From contig USGT01000006.1 in NCBI GenBank assembly GCA_900554335.1, forward strand, positions 31,695-95,694: DNA of 64,000 bases, given 5' to 3'. The translations under genes were made by a program, and so were the position numbers. Every line of letters begins with the position of its first letter. The stretch's first letter is position 1. Of the stretch, positions 16,742-25,991 are shown piece by piece. The DNA is from an uncultured Oscillospiraceae bacterium (lineage in GTDB: Bacteria; Bacillota; Clostridia; Oscillospirales; Acutalibacteraceae). The notes beneath the pieces are model-generated. The model did no database searches, was not told the origin of the DNA, and saw only the letters and a list, made by a program, of their open reading frames with translations.

Positions 16742-16963
16742 ATGGGGCTATCATATAAGAAACTATGGAAACTCTTAATAGATCGAAACATGAAAAAATC
16801 AAATTTATGTGAACTTACCAATCTTAGTCAGTCAACAATTGCAAAACTTGCTAAAGATAAAAATGTTAATACTATTGTTCTGGAAAAAATTTGTGAATCA
16901 TTAAGGTGCGATATTTCTGATATTGTAGAATATAAGATGGCAGAGGTATCGAAGTATGAATGA
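16742..16963 (+). CDS. Small XRE-type regulator of the restriction-modification locus
   Basis: 73 residues, almost wholly a Cro/CI-like helix-turn-helix (YKKLWKLLIDRNMKKSNLCE, then LTNLSQSTIAKLAKDKNVNT). Proteins of this HTH_26 type commonly precede DNA methyltransferase genes and act as controllers of restriction-modification systems. GGAGAATATAT precedes ATG 16742. The gene overlaps the start of the methyltransferase pseudogene by 8 bases. Confidence 0.75.
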   Translation: MGLSYKKLWKLLIDRNMKKSNLCELTNLSQSTIAKLAKDKNVNTIVLEKICESLRCDISDIVEYKMAEVSKYE

Positions 16964-18283
16964 GCAAATGACATTTTTTAGTTTAATGGAGTCTTCTAAA
17001 AGACAAAATTACAATGTGCTAATTATATTAGTAAACCTTCTGAAAAGAAGCGTGTGCTTTCGTTATTTAGTGGATGTGGAGGAATGGATATTGGATTTGG
17101 GGGAGGTTTTTCGTGTTTAAAAAGGTCTATCAATTCAGTACTTCACCCTGAATGGATCGAAGAAGATCATGGGCAATGGGTTAAAGTTGCACAAACTGGT
17201 TTTACTACAGTATTTGCTAATGATATACGTTCAGACGCTAAAGCCGCATGGGTGTCCTATTTTAAGAAAAATCATGAAGATGCAAACAATATTTATCACG
17301 TAGACAGCATGGTAGATTTAGTAAAACGTGCTAAATAAGGCGAAAAAGTATTTCCAGAATCAATTGATATCGTTACAGGGGGATTCCCATGTCAAGACTT
17401 TTCAATCGCAGGTAAACGAAAAGGCTTTAATTCTGAAAAAAGTCATACGGGAGCAAAAATGGAAATAGGAGAGCCTACAGTTGAAAGTCGAGGTCAACTA
17501 TATATGTGGATGAGAGAAGTTATAGGTATTGTTCAACCGTCCATATTTATAGCAGAAAATGTTAAGGGTTTAACCACATTAAAAGACGCAAAGGAAATTA
17601 TAGAACATGACTTTGCAGATGCGGCTGATGGTGGATACCTTGTTATTCCAGCGAAGGTGCTTCATGCTGCTAATTATGGAGTGCCTCAATCTAGGGAACG
17701 TGTCATTTTTTATGGATTTAAACGTTCGGCATTGACAAAAGAAGCACTTGTGGGTTTGATGAATCTCGAAGAAAATAAGGACTACGATCCTTATCCGATC
17801 CCTACGCACTCTTTTAATGTGAAAGGTGAAAATTTATACTCTTTTGTAACCTGCGGTGAGGCGTTTTCCGGACTATGTGAACCAGAAAATGCTGAGGGTG
17901 ATTTGTCGCAAACTAAGTACTCTAAAGCTAAATATTTACCGCATGGGCGAGGTAACATTGAGGTTAAAATTGATCATATTTCCCCAACTATTCGTTCTGA
18001 GCATCATGGAAACATAGAATTTAGAAGATTGAGTGCAGAAAATGGAGGAAAGAATGCTGAAGAATTGTCTAGGGGGCTTTCTCAAAGACGCCTTACCATT
18101 CGAAAATGTGCTCGAATTCAAACCTTCCCGGATGATTATCAGTTTATTCTACCTAAAACTAATGACAATACATCGGTAAGTGCAAGTGATGCCTATAAAA
18201 TAATAGGTAATGCGGTTCCTTGTGTGTTGGGGTATAATATTGCAATGAGACTTGCTGAGAATTGGAATAAGTACTTTTTGTAA
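16956..18283 (+). pseudogene. DNA cytosine-5 methyltransferase, frameshifted and with an in-frame stop
   Basis: A C5-type methyltransferase broken twice. ATG 16956 opens a frame (MNEQMTFFSLMESSKRQNYN) that shifts near 17016. The frame then runs on with motif I LSLFSGCGGMDIGF to an in-frame TAA at 17336-17338, and continues in the same frame through motif IV GGFPCQDFSIAGKR (catalytic Cys), motif VI IAENVKGL, motif VIII VPQSRERVIFYG, and IX/X to 18283. All catalytic motifs survive, so the lesions are recent. In a working type II system it protects host DNA. Its end faces the end of the candidate endonuclease pseudogene 10 bases away. Pieces could be expressed from internal starts, but a complete enzyme is not expected. 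Confidence 0.85.
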
Positions 18284-18293
18284 AGTGGTAAGA

Positions 18294-19412
18294 TCAAATT
18301 GGTTCATATATTGTCAATAATGAACCTCTGTGCTCATAGTACATTTTAGCCTCTGGTGTGCCATTAAATTGGCCATGACTGAATCGACATTCGTTCCTCA
18401 AAACAAGTGTTTTCCCTGTTTTTGTATTTTTGATGGTTGTTAATATATTTGCTTGCTTGTCTGGTACGGATGCCTCAATTGATTCTATTATTATGTTGTG
18501 TCCAAACTCTGATAATGAAGGTACTTTGTATATTTCAATGCCCGATTTTGTAGTTTTCGCATAGTAGTATTCGGAATTATGTATCCTTAGAAATCGTGGT
18601 AGTCCAGCATGATAATCTAAATTATCGATAAGTTCTTTTGCGAGTGCCTCTGCTGCAGCTGTTGCACATGTTTTTTTGAAATATTGTATTGATAATTATT
18701 TTTTAAATTTATATTGATAAATCTGGCAAATACTTCTTCACGAATTTTGGCAGTTGTGTTGTTTTCATAGATGGGCAAAGAACAATCGATAGGTAGTTCT
18801 GAACTAGCACATAGAGTTTCATTTTTATAAAAGCTAAATTGGATATTGTTTTTATTAAGTTTGATTATGCTTTTTTGTTTTTAGTTGTATCGTTATACAG
18901 CCATGTCCCTGATTCATTTAGCGTTGATACTAATTCGTTCCAAGTAACTTTAAACCAATGTTCATATTCTTGGCGAGCATAGTCACTAAATATGTGTCGT
19001 TTTTTATATGTGGATCCCGTATAACAATTTAATAATTTGTAAAGGCCCATATTTTCCAAAATAAAACTATCTTCTTTTAATGAAAACTTTAAATTATTAA
19101 TAGATATATCATAAGGTTCTTCTTTTTGAGTATCAAATCCGTACCAGCTAACTTCCTCAATTGTATCAATTCCGAATTTTTTTATAATAGTTTTTGATAA
19201 ATTGAATCCGTTATCAATTATTTGAATTTGTTCTGCACTAAATGATGGTAATTTTGTTATCTGTGCATACTGAGTTAACGGAACTTTAGGAAGCATTTTT
19301 TACATATCGATATAAATGATGCTGGTTCTTTTGCGTATGCGCTTTGTTCAGCATAATAGTAAAATCCGACTATAACACTTAATTCTCGTAATAATGTTTT
19401 TATATCAGCCAT
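18294..19412 (-). pseudogene. Candidate type II restriction endonuclease, at least three frameshifts
   Basis: Read on the minus strand from ATG 19412 (GAAAGGAGAAAC upstream), the frame MADIKTLLRELSVIVGFYYY shifts at an A-run near 19305. It continues in a second frame (19296-18865) to a premature stop, a third down to about 18690, and a fourth ending at 18294 (HAGLPRFLRIHNSEYYYAKT, then LRNECRFSHGQFNGTPEAKM). Joined, it gives about 370 residues. I do not recognise the family. Its tail-to-tail position against a C5 methyltransferase with a small HTH controller upstream makes a restriction endonuclease the most likely original product. It is inactive in its present form. Confidence 0.6.
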
Positions 19413-19717
19413 ATGTTTCTCCTTTCATAGGTTTATAATTTGCAATTAGCTATTTTTATTTTTTAGTATTATTTAATAACGAATATACAGCCGGCAGTAT
19501 ACGGGCGGTTTGCTTGGAAAATCTAGTGCTTTATATCAATTCGAAGCATTTGCTTATAACATATTGTTTCAATAAATGGGTATGCTATAAAGTTGATGTT
19601 TTATATAAGTATTGTATCAAAATCTTGATATGTTGACAATATGAGCAATAATAACTGTTTGTTCGACATATTAGTAAATGAATTATTTTACTTTAGTCAA
19701 GGCAGGTGAAAGCGGTT

Positions 19718-20986
19718 ATGAATCAAATAATTTTTCATATTGACGTGAATAGTGCGTTTCTTTCGTGGGAGGCTGCACGAAGGGTTAAAAATGGAGAATC
19801 TGATATAAGGAAGATAGCTTCATGTATCGGTGGCGACCCTACTACAAGACGTGGCGTGGTTTTAGCTAAATCAAATGAAACTAAAAAGTACGGAGTGAAA
19901 ACAGGTGAACCACTATCTTTTTCGCTTAGAAAGTGCCCTCATTTGCAAATATTCAAGCCGAATTTTAAGCTTTATAGCTCTTGCTCAAAAGCATTTAAAA
20001 ATATATGTAAGCTCTATTCGCCCACTATGGAAGAATTTTCGATTGATGAGTGTTTTCTCGATATGTCAGGAATAGCTAATGATTCCAAACAAGCGGTCAA
20101 AATTGCCTATGAAATAAAAGACAGAATAAAAAATGAGCTTGGATTCACGGTTAATGTCGGAATCGGAGAGAACAAGCTTTGTGCTAAGATGGCGAGCGAT
20201 TTTGAAAAGCCCGATAAAGTGCATACCCTCTTTTTAAGTGAAGTACCGACAAAAATGTGGCCACTACCTGTCGGAGATTTGCTCTTTGTCGGCGGAGCTT
20301 CAGCTAAAAAGCTAAACTCAATAGGGATACATAAAATAGGGCAACTTGCAAATGCGAAAATAGAATTTTTAACAAAGCATTTTGGCAATAAAAGAAGTCT
20401 ATATATGCACCGCTTTGCAAATGCCATAGATGATTCACCTGTGGTTTCCGAAAGACCTGAACCCAAAGGATACAGTAACTCTATAACACTTGAGGAAAAT
20501 TTATCTTCAATAACTGAAGCGAATACTGTACTTCTTGCTCTTGCTGATGCAGTAACCGGGCACATGAGAAAAGACGGAAATAAAGCACATAGCATCTCGG
20601 TTGGCATAAGATTTTTAAATTTCCAAAACCAATCGCATCAAATGAGTTTTTCCGAGCCTCTAAGCACAACAAACGAAGTGTATGAAGCAGCAAAAAAACT
20701 ACTCCAAGAACTTTGGAAAGGTAGACGCCCAATCCGACTTATAAGTATATCTCTTACTAATTTAACTAAGCTCAGCGGTTGTAAGCAGTTATCCTTTTTT
20801 GATAAACCAAGCAAGCAAGTAGAAACAATTAAGAAATCTGATGAAAAAGTAAATATAGTAATTGATAATCTACGCAAAAAATACGGATTCAATGTAATAA
20901 AACGCTGCGGAGTAATGAAATTCGATGTGGAAGTAGGCGGTAAACTTAAGGGCAACATCGATGCTGATGCAAATAATAAAATTTAA
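19718..20986 (+). CDS. dinB: Y-family DNA polymerase (DinB/UmuC type)
   Basis: 422 residues. Catalytic motifs are FHIDVNSAFLSWEA (first metal-binding Asp), YSPTMEEFSIDECFLDM (SIDE motif, about 105-120), FTVNVGIGENKLCAKMASD (about 145), a helix-hairpin-helix thumb, and a little-finger domain ending near residue 360. Y-family polymerases copy past damaged bases. ATG 19718 lies 8 bases after AGGTGA. This short form, starting directly with the catalytic core, is common on Firmicutes mobile elements. TTGACA lies upstream (about 19633); I could not identify a convincing LexA box. Confidence 0.88.
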   Translation: MNQIIFHIDVNSAFLSWEAARRVKNGESDIRKIASCIGGDPTTRRGVVLAKSNETKKYGVKTGEPLSFSLRKCPHLQIFKPNFKLYSSCSKAFKNICKLYSPTMEEFSIDECFLDMSGIANDSKQAVKIAYEIKDRIKNELGFTVNVGIGENKLCAKMASDFEKPDKVHTLFLSEVPTKMWPLPVGDLLFVGGASAKKLNSIGIHKIGQLANAKIEFLTKHFGNKRSLYMHRFANAIDDSPVVSERPEPKGYSNSITLEENLSSITEANTVLLALADAVTGHMRKDGNKAHSISVGIRFLNFQNQSHQMSFSEPLSTTNEVYEAAKKLLQELWKGRRPIRLISISLTNLTKLSGCKQLSFFDKPSKQVETIKKSDEKVNIVIDNLRKKYGFNVIKRCGVMKFDVEVGGKLKGNIDADANNKI

Positions 20987-21055
20987 AAAGTATACCCTGT
21001 GGCAATAAACTGCGTAGGGTATACTAATTTTTTAGTCTTAGTATAAATGTTTATG

Positions 21056-21511
21056 TTAAGAGATATGGCAAATTTTTATATTGCTTTGCTTTTTTGCATA
21101 TGACAGTGTTCTATATGCTCCGCCCCAGTTATGCTCTACATAAGCAATTAAAAAATCAGATTTATCAATCATCCACTCATTTCGCTTGACTATAGCGAAC
21201 TTGGGTGGAGCTTTTTCTATTTCGGGATATAAAGTACCATCAAATTTCTTATAAAGATTTATATCAAACTGATTTTTCTTTCCGGGCATATAAGCCAAAA
21301 TCAAATACGACTTTATAAACGGATAATCATTTTTAAGTTCTTTGATGCATTCAGCGCAAAGCCAATCAAATTTACCTTTACCACCATTATAAAAAGTATT
21401 AACATCATGATGTTCTATTAGATTTATAATCTCTTTTTTTAGCTTTTCTTTCAAGGTACTGTTGCCATAAATTTCTCTATGCCTTGCAAATGTGCATATG
21501 GTTTGTTTCAA
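21056..21511 (-). CDS. SLOG-domain protein (YoqJ/DUF1273-like)
   Basis: 151 residues of Rossmann-like SLOG type. TFARHREIYG near the start, FYNGGKGKFDWLCAECIKEL (nucleotide-binding loop region), LILAYMPG and the C-terminal DKSDFLIAYVEHNWGGAYRT are characteristic of the YpsA/YoqJ group, though GxGxFD is here GGKGKFD. SLOG domains bind nucleotide-derived ligands and are frequent on phages and mobile elements. The TTG start at 21511 follows GAGGAG. Oriented against dinB. Role unknown. Confidence 0.78.
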   Translation of the reverse strand: MKQTICTFARHREIYGNSTLKEKLKKEIINLIEHHDVNTFYNGGKGKFDWLCAECIKELKNDYPFIKSYLILAYMPGKKNQFDINLYKKFDGTLYPEIEKAPPKFAIVKRNEWMIDKSDFLIAYVEHNWGGAYRTLSYAKKQSNIKICHIS

Positions 21512-21657
21512 GTTTTCTCCTCACTAAATTAATTAATATTGGTTTTATAGGAACGATAGATATATGTATTTTACAACATTAGTTCTTATAAATCAAGAAT
21601 TATAGCTTGTGTTTAAAATGTTCAATAGTTGGTAACCTCTAAATTGAGGTGATAACT

Positions 21658-21987
21658 GTGAATAATTTTAATAAAAAGCTGGGTCTAAAGATAAAGAAAC
21701 TAAGAGAACGAAGGAAATTGACTCGTGAAAAATTAGGCGAGATGGCTGAAATAAGTGATAGGTTTATTTATGACGTTGAAACTGGGCAAAAAGGGATATC
21801 TGCAGAAACTTTATATAAATTATCACGAGCATTAAACGTAACATCTGATTACTTGCTTTTTGAAGTAGAAGAAAACAAAAACGAGTTATCGTATGTAACG
21901 GAAATGCTTAAAAAACTGGACAAGGATAATCTTGAATCGGTAGAGAAAATAATAATAGAAATTTCCAAACTTGCATCTAAAAATTAG
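21658..21987 (+). CDS. XRE-family regulator (phage-repressor type)
   Basis: 109 residues from GTG 21658 behind GAGGTGAT. An N-terminal Cro/CI helix-turn-helix (about 8-65; LKIKKLRERRKLTREKLGEM, ISDRFIYDVETGQKGISAET) and a short helical C terminus without a protease domain. It lies upstream of the phage-type replication genes and may be the repressor of that module. A short terminator-like sequence follows (about 21994-22022). Confidence 0.75.
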   Translation: MNNFNKKLGLKIKKLRERRKLTREKLGEMAEISDRFIYDVETGQKGISAETLYKLSRALNVTSDYLLFEVEENKNELSYVTEMLKKLDKDNLESVEKIIIEISKLASKN

Positions 21988-22022
21988 CATTCCAAACGGT
22001 TCTCCAATAGGGGAGCTTTTTT

Positions 22023-22600
22023 GTTTAAAAAATTTTATAATGGAACACCATTGTTCGACATGCATGCATAACGAAAAGGTTTAATATATAAACAATAAAT
22101 TAGAAAAAAGAAAGAGGTGACTATATGGTCTAGAATTTAATGGTGTGTAAAGAAAGGTAGCTCTTTTTATGTGCGTATCTGAAGTTTATTCCGTACTTAA
22201 GCGATGTAGATCGCCGGGTAATATTAATTCCGATTTACATAATATTTTCAAAATTTTAATATGTATCAGAATTTTGGATAGGCACGTCCAAAATAATGCG
22301 AAAAAAGTAAAATTAAATAATAAAAAGTCTGAAGTCGTAAAGAATTGTTTCTTTATGGCTTTTTCGTTTTATCAAGGCTTTTTAATACGTAATTAGTGTT
22401 TTTAAAATCTTCAAATATTAAGAATTCGAGATTTCAAGAATACTAACATTTTAGATTTTCGCATATTTTTTATAACACAAAGATATATCCATTTATTTTT
22501 CTTTTCTCGAAATCGGAAAGGAAAGATAAGTGGGTCTTTTTTGTATTTAGCTCGTAGTCCACCGTAGTCCTTTTGTTTTTTTGAAAGAAATCAAAATTCG
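22023..22600 (+). other. Stretch without a supported gene
   Basis: About 600 A/T-rich bases between the XRE gene and the sigma-like frame. There is a ribosome-site-like AGAGGTGAC followed by ATG at 22125, but TAG comes two codons later. A 75-codon open frame at 22169 has no family resemblance, and I do not accept it. The region probably holds promoters or operators and gene debris. Confidence 0.5.
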
Positions 22601-22627
22601 AAAGGACAGCGGAATGAGGGAATTATT

Positions 22628-22978
22628 CTGGAACTTGACAGAGATTTAAAAAATAATAATCGCAAAGAAACTCGTAGGCATGAAAGTTTAAGTTTACTTG
22701 ATTCAAACAAACAAAGTATTGCCACCAATACAGATGTTTATTCACAAACTTTAAAAAATCTCGATAAGGACAAGCTGTATGCTGCGATTGCTAAATTAAA
22801 ACCACAGGAACAAGAACTACTGCGTAATTTATATTTAAGTGATAAACCCATGACTCAAAGACAATACGCAAATATATCGAACATAAAAGAGAAGAGCGTT
22901 CAAGAAAAGTCTAGGCGCATACGTAAAAAACTGAAGGAACTCATATATGAGGAAACCAAAGACAATTCCAGAGGTTAA
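22628..22978 (+). pseudogene. Sigma-70-like regulator of mobile-element type, no start codon
   Basis: An open frame of about 117 residues: LELDRDLKNNNRKETRRHES, then QTLKNLDKDKLYAAIAKLKP and QEQELLRNLYLSDKPMTQRQ, ending with a helix-turn-helix like sigma region 4 (ISNIKEKSVQEKSRRIRKKL). It matches the small sigma-like proteins found on integrative elements of Firmicutes. In this frame there is no ATG, GTG or TTG between the upstream TAG (about 22560) and the conserved part; the first ATG is near 22848, inside the domain. Either the 5' end was lost by a frameshift, or CTG 22628 or ATT is used. I favour a 5'-damaged gene. Confidence 0.6.
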
Positions 22979-23130
22979 ATTTAACAAATGTTCAGATGCG
23001 TGAGCAAAAATATTGTGTGTTTATCTAATCTTTTGTTTTTTGTGAGGGGGGTAAGCCCTCTCTCGTGGCTTATATATAGAGGCACTTTTAATAACGTAAA
23101 AAATAAAGCCTCTGAAGTGAGGTGTAAAAA

Positions 23131-23358
23131 ATGATAAAGCATCAAATGAGAATAACCGTCAGACGGCCCGGTGAAAAGCCCATAAGTATTGCTGAGTTTA
23201 GAAAAGTATCACTTATAAAAAGGCTGGCACTTAAATGGTTTGGCGGTGTGGAAAAAGTAATGGTTATCGTACCAGAAAAAAGCGTTCAATCGGTAGAAAT
23301 TAGAGAGGAGGAAAGTGATGAAACAAATGAAAATGCCAATCAAGGCGAACCCATTTGA
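23131..23358 (+). CDS. Small phage/element protein of unknown function
   Basis: 75 residues, basic N-terminal half with an IRRPGEKP-like start and an acidic tail (EEESDETNENANQGE). GAGGTG precedes ATG 23131. It overlaps the helicase gene by about 40 bases, so it is the first gene of the replication operon. I recognise no domain. Confidence 0.55.
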   Translation: MIKHQMRITVRRPGEKPISIAEFRKVSLIKRLALKWFGGVEKVMVIVPEKSVQSVEIREEESDETNENANQGEPI

Positions 23359-24742
23359 ACATCAAAAGAAGGCGTTTGAGTTTGTCATGCATCGGTTTGA
23401 AAACGATAGCGGAGCAGCACTTCTTGTTGAGATGGGTTGTGGCAAAAGTTTAATTTCTGTGGCGGTTGCAGGAGAGCTATTTAATGAAAGGAGGATTAGG
23501 AATCTTTTAATAGTATGCCCGTTATCGATTTGTGGGGTTTGGAAAGAAGAATTTTCGAAGTTTGCGGACTTTGATTATGATTTAAAAATTTTAAAAGGTT
23601 CACTTGAGAAGAAGACTGAAACTTTATACTCACTAGAAGGACAAGCATTGCAGATTGCAGTTGTGAATTATGAATCGGTTTGGCGAATAGAAAGGCAAAT
23701 AAAAAATTGGCATCCCGATATGATTATCTGCGATGAATCGCACAAGATAAAAACCCATAATATTTCAGCATCAAAATCACTTCACAGACTTGGCGAAAAA
23801 ACAATGTACAGGCTTATATTAACGGGTACTGCGATAACCAATAAAGCCATTGATATCTTTTCGCAGTATAAGTTCTTAGAACCTAAAATTTTCGGCAAGA
23901 GTTTTTACACGTTTCGTAATCATTATTTCGACATGGTTGGATACGGAAACCATACACCCGTGCTTAAGGAATCAATGAAAGATGAACTAAAAAACAAGAT
24001 TCACAGTATTGCATTTGTAGCCAAAAAGTCCGAATGTTTGGATTTGCCCGAAACGACCGACATCTTAAGATATGTGGAACTTGAACCTTACGCAATGAAC
24101 ACCTATAAGCATTTAGTCAGAGACAGTTTTGCAGAGCTAAAAAATAGTGAGATCACGGTGACTAATGTGCTTACTAAAATTTTGAGATTGTCTCAGCTTA
24201 CAGGCGGTTTTCTCGGTGATGACGAAGGCAAAAAAGTACATCAAATCAGCAAAGCAAAATTAAATGCGCTTGAGGACATCATTGATGATGTGACTTCAAG
24301 CGGAAAGAAATTAGTAATCATGGCTCGGTTTATTCCCGAAATTGAAGCGATTAAAAAGCTACTAGTCAAGAAAAATTTAAGTTTTTCAGTTATAACTGGT
24401 GATGTCAAAAACAGAGCCGATGAAATATCAAGGTTTCAAAATGATGCGGATGTGCTGGTGTTTCTCGGACAGATAGCGACCGCCGGGCTTGGCATAACGC
24501 TGACGGCTTCAAGCACGATGGTGTTTTATTCTCTCGATTATTCGATGTCAAATTTTGAGCAGGCAAAGGCGAGAATTCATCGTACGGGGCAGAAAGAAAA
24601 CTGTACTTACATCTATTTGATTGCTAAAAACACAGTTGATGAAAAAGTTTTGAAAGCCCTTAAAAACAAAGTGAATCTCGCAAAGAGTCTGATTGATGAC
24701 TACAAAAACGGACTTAATCCGTATGAAAATGGAGGATTTTAA
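23318..24742 (+). CDS. Phage-type SNF2-family DNA helicase/translocase
   Basis: 474 residues. SNF2 N-terminal domain: FEHQKKAFEFV, Walker A LLVEMGCGKSLIS, ICDESHKIK (DEAH-like box) and LTGTAITNK. Helicase C-terminal domain: LVIMARFIPEIEAIKK, FLGQIATAGLGITLTA and the arginine-finger motif ARIHRTGQKENCTY. This compact form lacks insert domains and is standard in the replication block of Clostridia siphophages and related elements. ATG 23318 lies 6 bases after AGGAGG. The next gene starts at the stop. Confidence 0.88.
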   Translation: MKQMKMPIKANPFEHQKKAFEFVMHRFENDSGAALLVEMGCGKSLISVAVAGELFNERRIRNLLIVCPLSICGVWKEEFSKFADFDYDLKILKGSLEKKTETLYSLEGQALQIAVVNYESVWRIERQIKNWHPDMIICDESHKIKTHNISASKSLHRLGEKTMYRLILTGTAITNKAIDIFSQYKFLEPKIFGKSFYTFRNHYFDMVGYGNHTPVLKESMKDELKNKIHSIAFVAKKSECLDLPETTDILRYVELEPYAMNTYKHLVRDSFAELKNSEITVTNVLTKILRLSQLTGGFLGDDEGKKVHQISKAKLNALEDIIDDVTSSGKKLVIMARFIPEIEAIKKLLVKKNLSFSVITGDVKNRADEISRFQNDADVLVFLGQIATAGLGITLTASSTMVFYSLDYSMSNFEQAKARIHRTGQKENCTYIYLIAKNTVDEKVLKALKNKVNLAKSLIDDYKNGLNPYENGGF

Positions 24743-25246
24743 ATGGACAAGTTTTTAAAAGATAATAGTAATACTTTAAACGCAAGCGATGAAACAAACG
24801 TTAAAAGCGGTCTAGATATGCGAACTGTCGGTGGCGACTCGCCACTGTTTGAGCTGGCAGATAGGCTTAAAACCCTTAAAGAAGAGAAAAAACAAAAGGA
24901 GCTTGAACTTCGGAACTTCAGCGATATGCTTACGGAGATTGAGGCGGCACTTGCCGAATTTATGACTCTCAATGAAACACCGAATTTCACACATGGAGAT
25001 ACGAGTTTTTCGCTTAGGACAAGTCTCAAAGCATCAGCAGTTTCGGGTAAAAAAGAGGAACTGTACAGTTCGCTTAAAAACGCAGGATATGGCGATTTGG
25101 TGGTCGAAACTGTAAATCCGAGTTCACTCTCGGCGTTTGTCAAAGAGCAAATTTCCGAGAATGAAAACGAGCTACCCGAGTGGCTTGATGGTCTTATAAA
25201 TATATTCGAAAAAAATATAGTCAGCACAAGAAAATACAATAAATAA
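24743..25246 (+). CDS. Phage replication-module protein, Gp157-like
   Basis: 167 residues: a coiled-coil first half (LADRLKTLKEEKKQKELELR) and a C-terminal half ending SSLSAFVKEQISENENELPE, then WLDGLINIFEKNIVSTRK. Small coiled-coil proteins with this end lie between SNF2 helicases and DNA polymerase genes in many Firmicutes phages. Function is not established. Immediately follows the helicase stop. Confidence 0.6.
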   Translation: MDKFLKDNSNTLNASDETNVKSGLDMRTVGGDSPLFELADRLKTLKEEKKQKELELRNFSDMLTEIEAALAEFMTLNETPNFTHGDTSFSLRTSLKASAVSGKKEELYSSLKNAGYGDLVVETVNPSSLSAFVKEQISENENELPEWLDGLINIFEKNIVSTRKYNK

Positions 25247-25259
25247 GGAGTAAATTAAA

Positions 25260-25991
25260 ATGTCAAAAAATGAATTAACAGTAAACGCAAATCAAAGTTG
25301 CATGAACCTCGCTAACTTCAAGATAAACGGCGAATTTTTGGAAGAACTTAGCGGACTTGATAACGAGTTCGAAAGGATAAAAATACCTGCAGGAGGCGGC
25401 GTTATGTTCGAGTCTCCAAGCGGTAACCCCGATGAACCCGATATGATAAAGGAGTTCTCTGCGGTAATTCTTTACCACCACCCGATGTACGTTTTTTACA
25501 GTTCAAAGTTCAACGGATCGAATAATCCTCCCGATTGTCTAAGTATTGACGGAATAACTGGTGTCGGAATTCCCGGAGGTAAGTGTATGAATTGCCCCAA
25601 TAATAAGTTCGGAAGTGGTGAGAACGGATCAAAAGCGTGTAAGAACAAGCACCAAATGTATCTTTTAAGGGAAGGCGAGATATTTCCCGTAATACTTTCA
25701 CTTCCGACAAGCTCGAACAGAGAGTTTTCGAGGTACATTAAACGGTTACTTTCAAGGGGCAAAAAGTCTGATAGCGCAGTAACAAAATTTTCGCTCAAAA
25801 AGGCTGTAAATAAGACAGGTATTTCATATTCACAAGTACAGTTTAGTATAGCAAGAGAGCTTGAAAAAACAGAAATCGAGCTAATAAAAAACTATTCCGA
25901 GCAAGTAAAATCCTATGCTCAGAGCAAAGTTAATCTTCAGACAGTTGACATAACAACGGGCGAAATCATAGATTCGGAGGAATCTTTATGA
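25260..25991 (+). CDS. Phage protein of unknown function with a Cys cluster
   Basis: 243 residues. A conserved-looking core has four cysteines (GGKCMNCPNN..KACKNK, about 101-125) that could hold zinc, followed by LREGEIFPVILSLPTSSNRE and a Lys-rich region. The C terminus (TVDITTGEII) resembles phage single-strand DNA-binding or annealing accessory proteins, but I cannot assign it. GGAG ribosome site; overlaps the polymerase start by 4 bases. Confidence 0.65.
   Translation: MSKNELTVNANQSCMNLANFKINGEFLEELSGLDNEFERIKIPAGGGVMFESPSGNPDEPDMIKEFSAVILYHHPMYVFYSSKFNGSNNPPDCLSIDGITGVGIPGGKCMNCPNNKFGSGENGSKACKNKHQMYLLREGEIFPVILSLPTSSNREFSRYIKRLLSRGKKSDSAVTKFSLKKAVNKTGISYSQVQFSIARELEKTEIELIKNYSEQVKSYAQSKVNLQTVDITTGEIIDSEESL

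Noticed and set aside
19655..19670. LexA/SOS box before dinB (TGTTCGACAT, similar at 22047)
   Set aside because: Only a half-site GTTCG; the second half of a CGAACATATGTTCG-type palindrome is absent.
22169..22396. 75-codon plus-strand frame
   Set aside because: No ribosome site near the ATG that fits spacing, low-complexity Lys/Asn composition, no similarity recognised.
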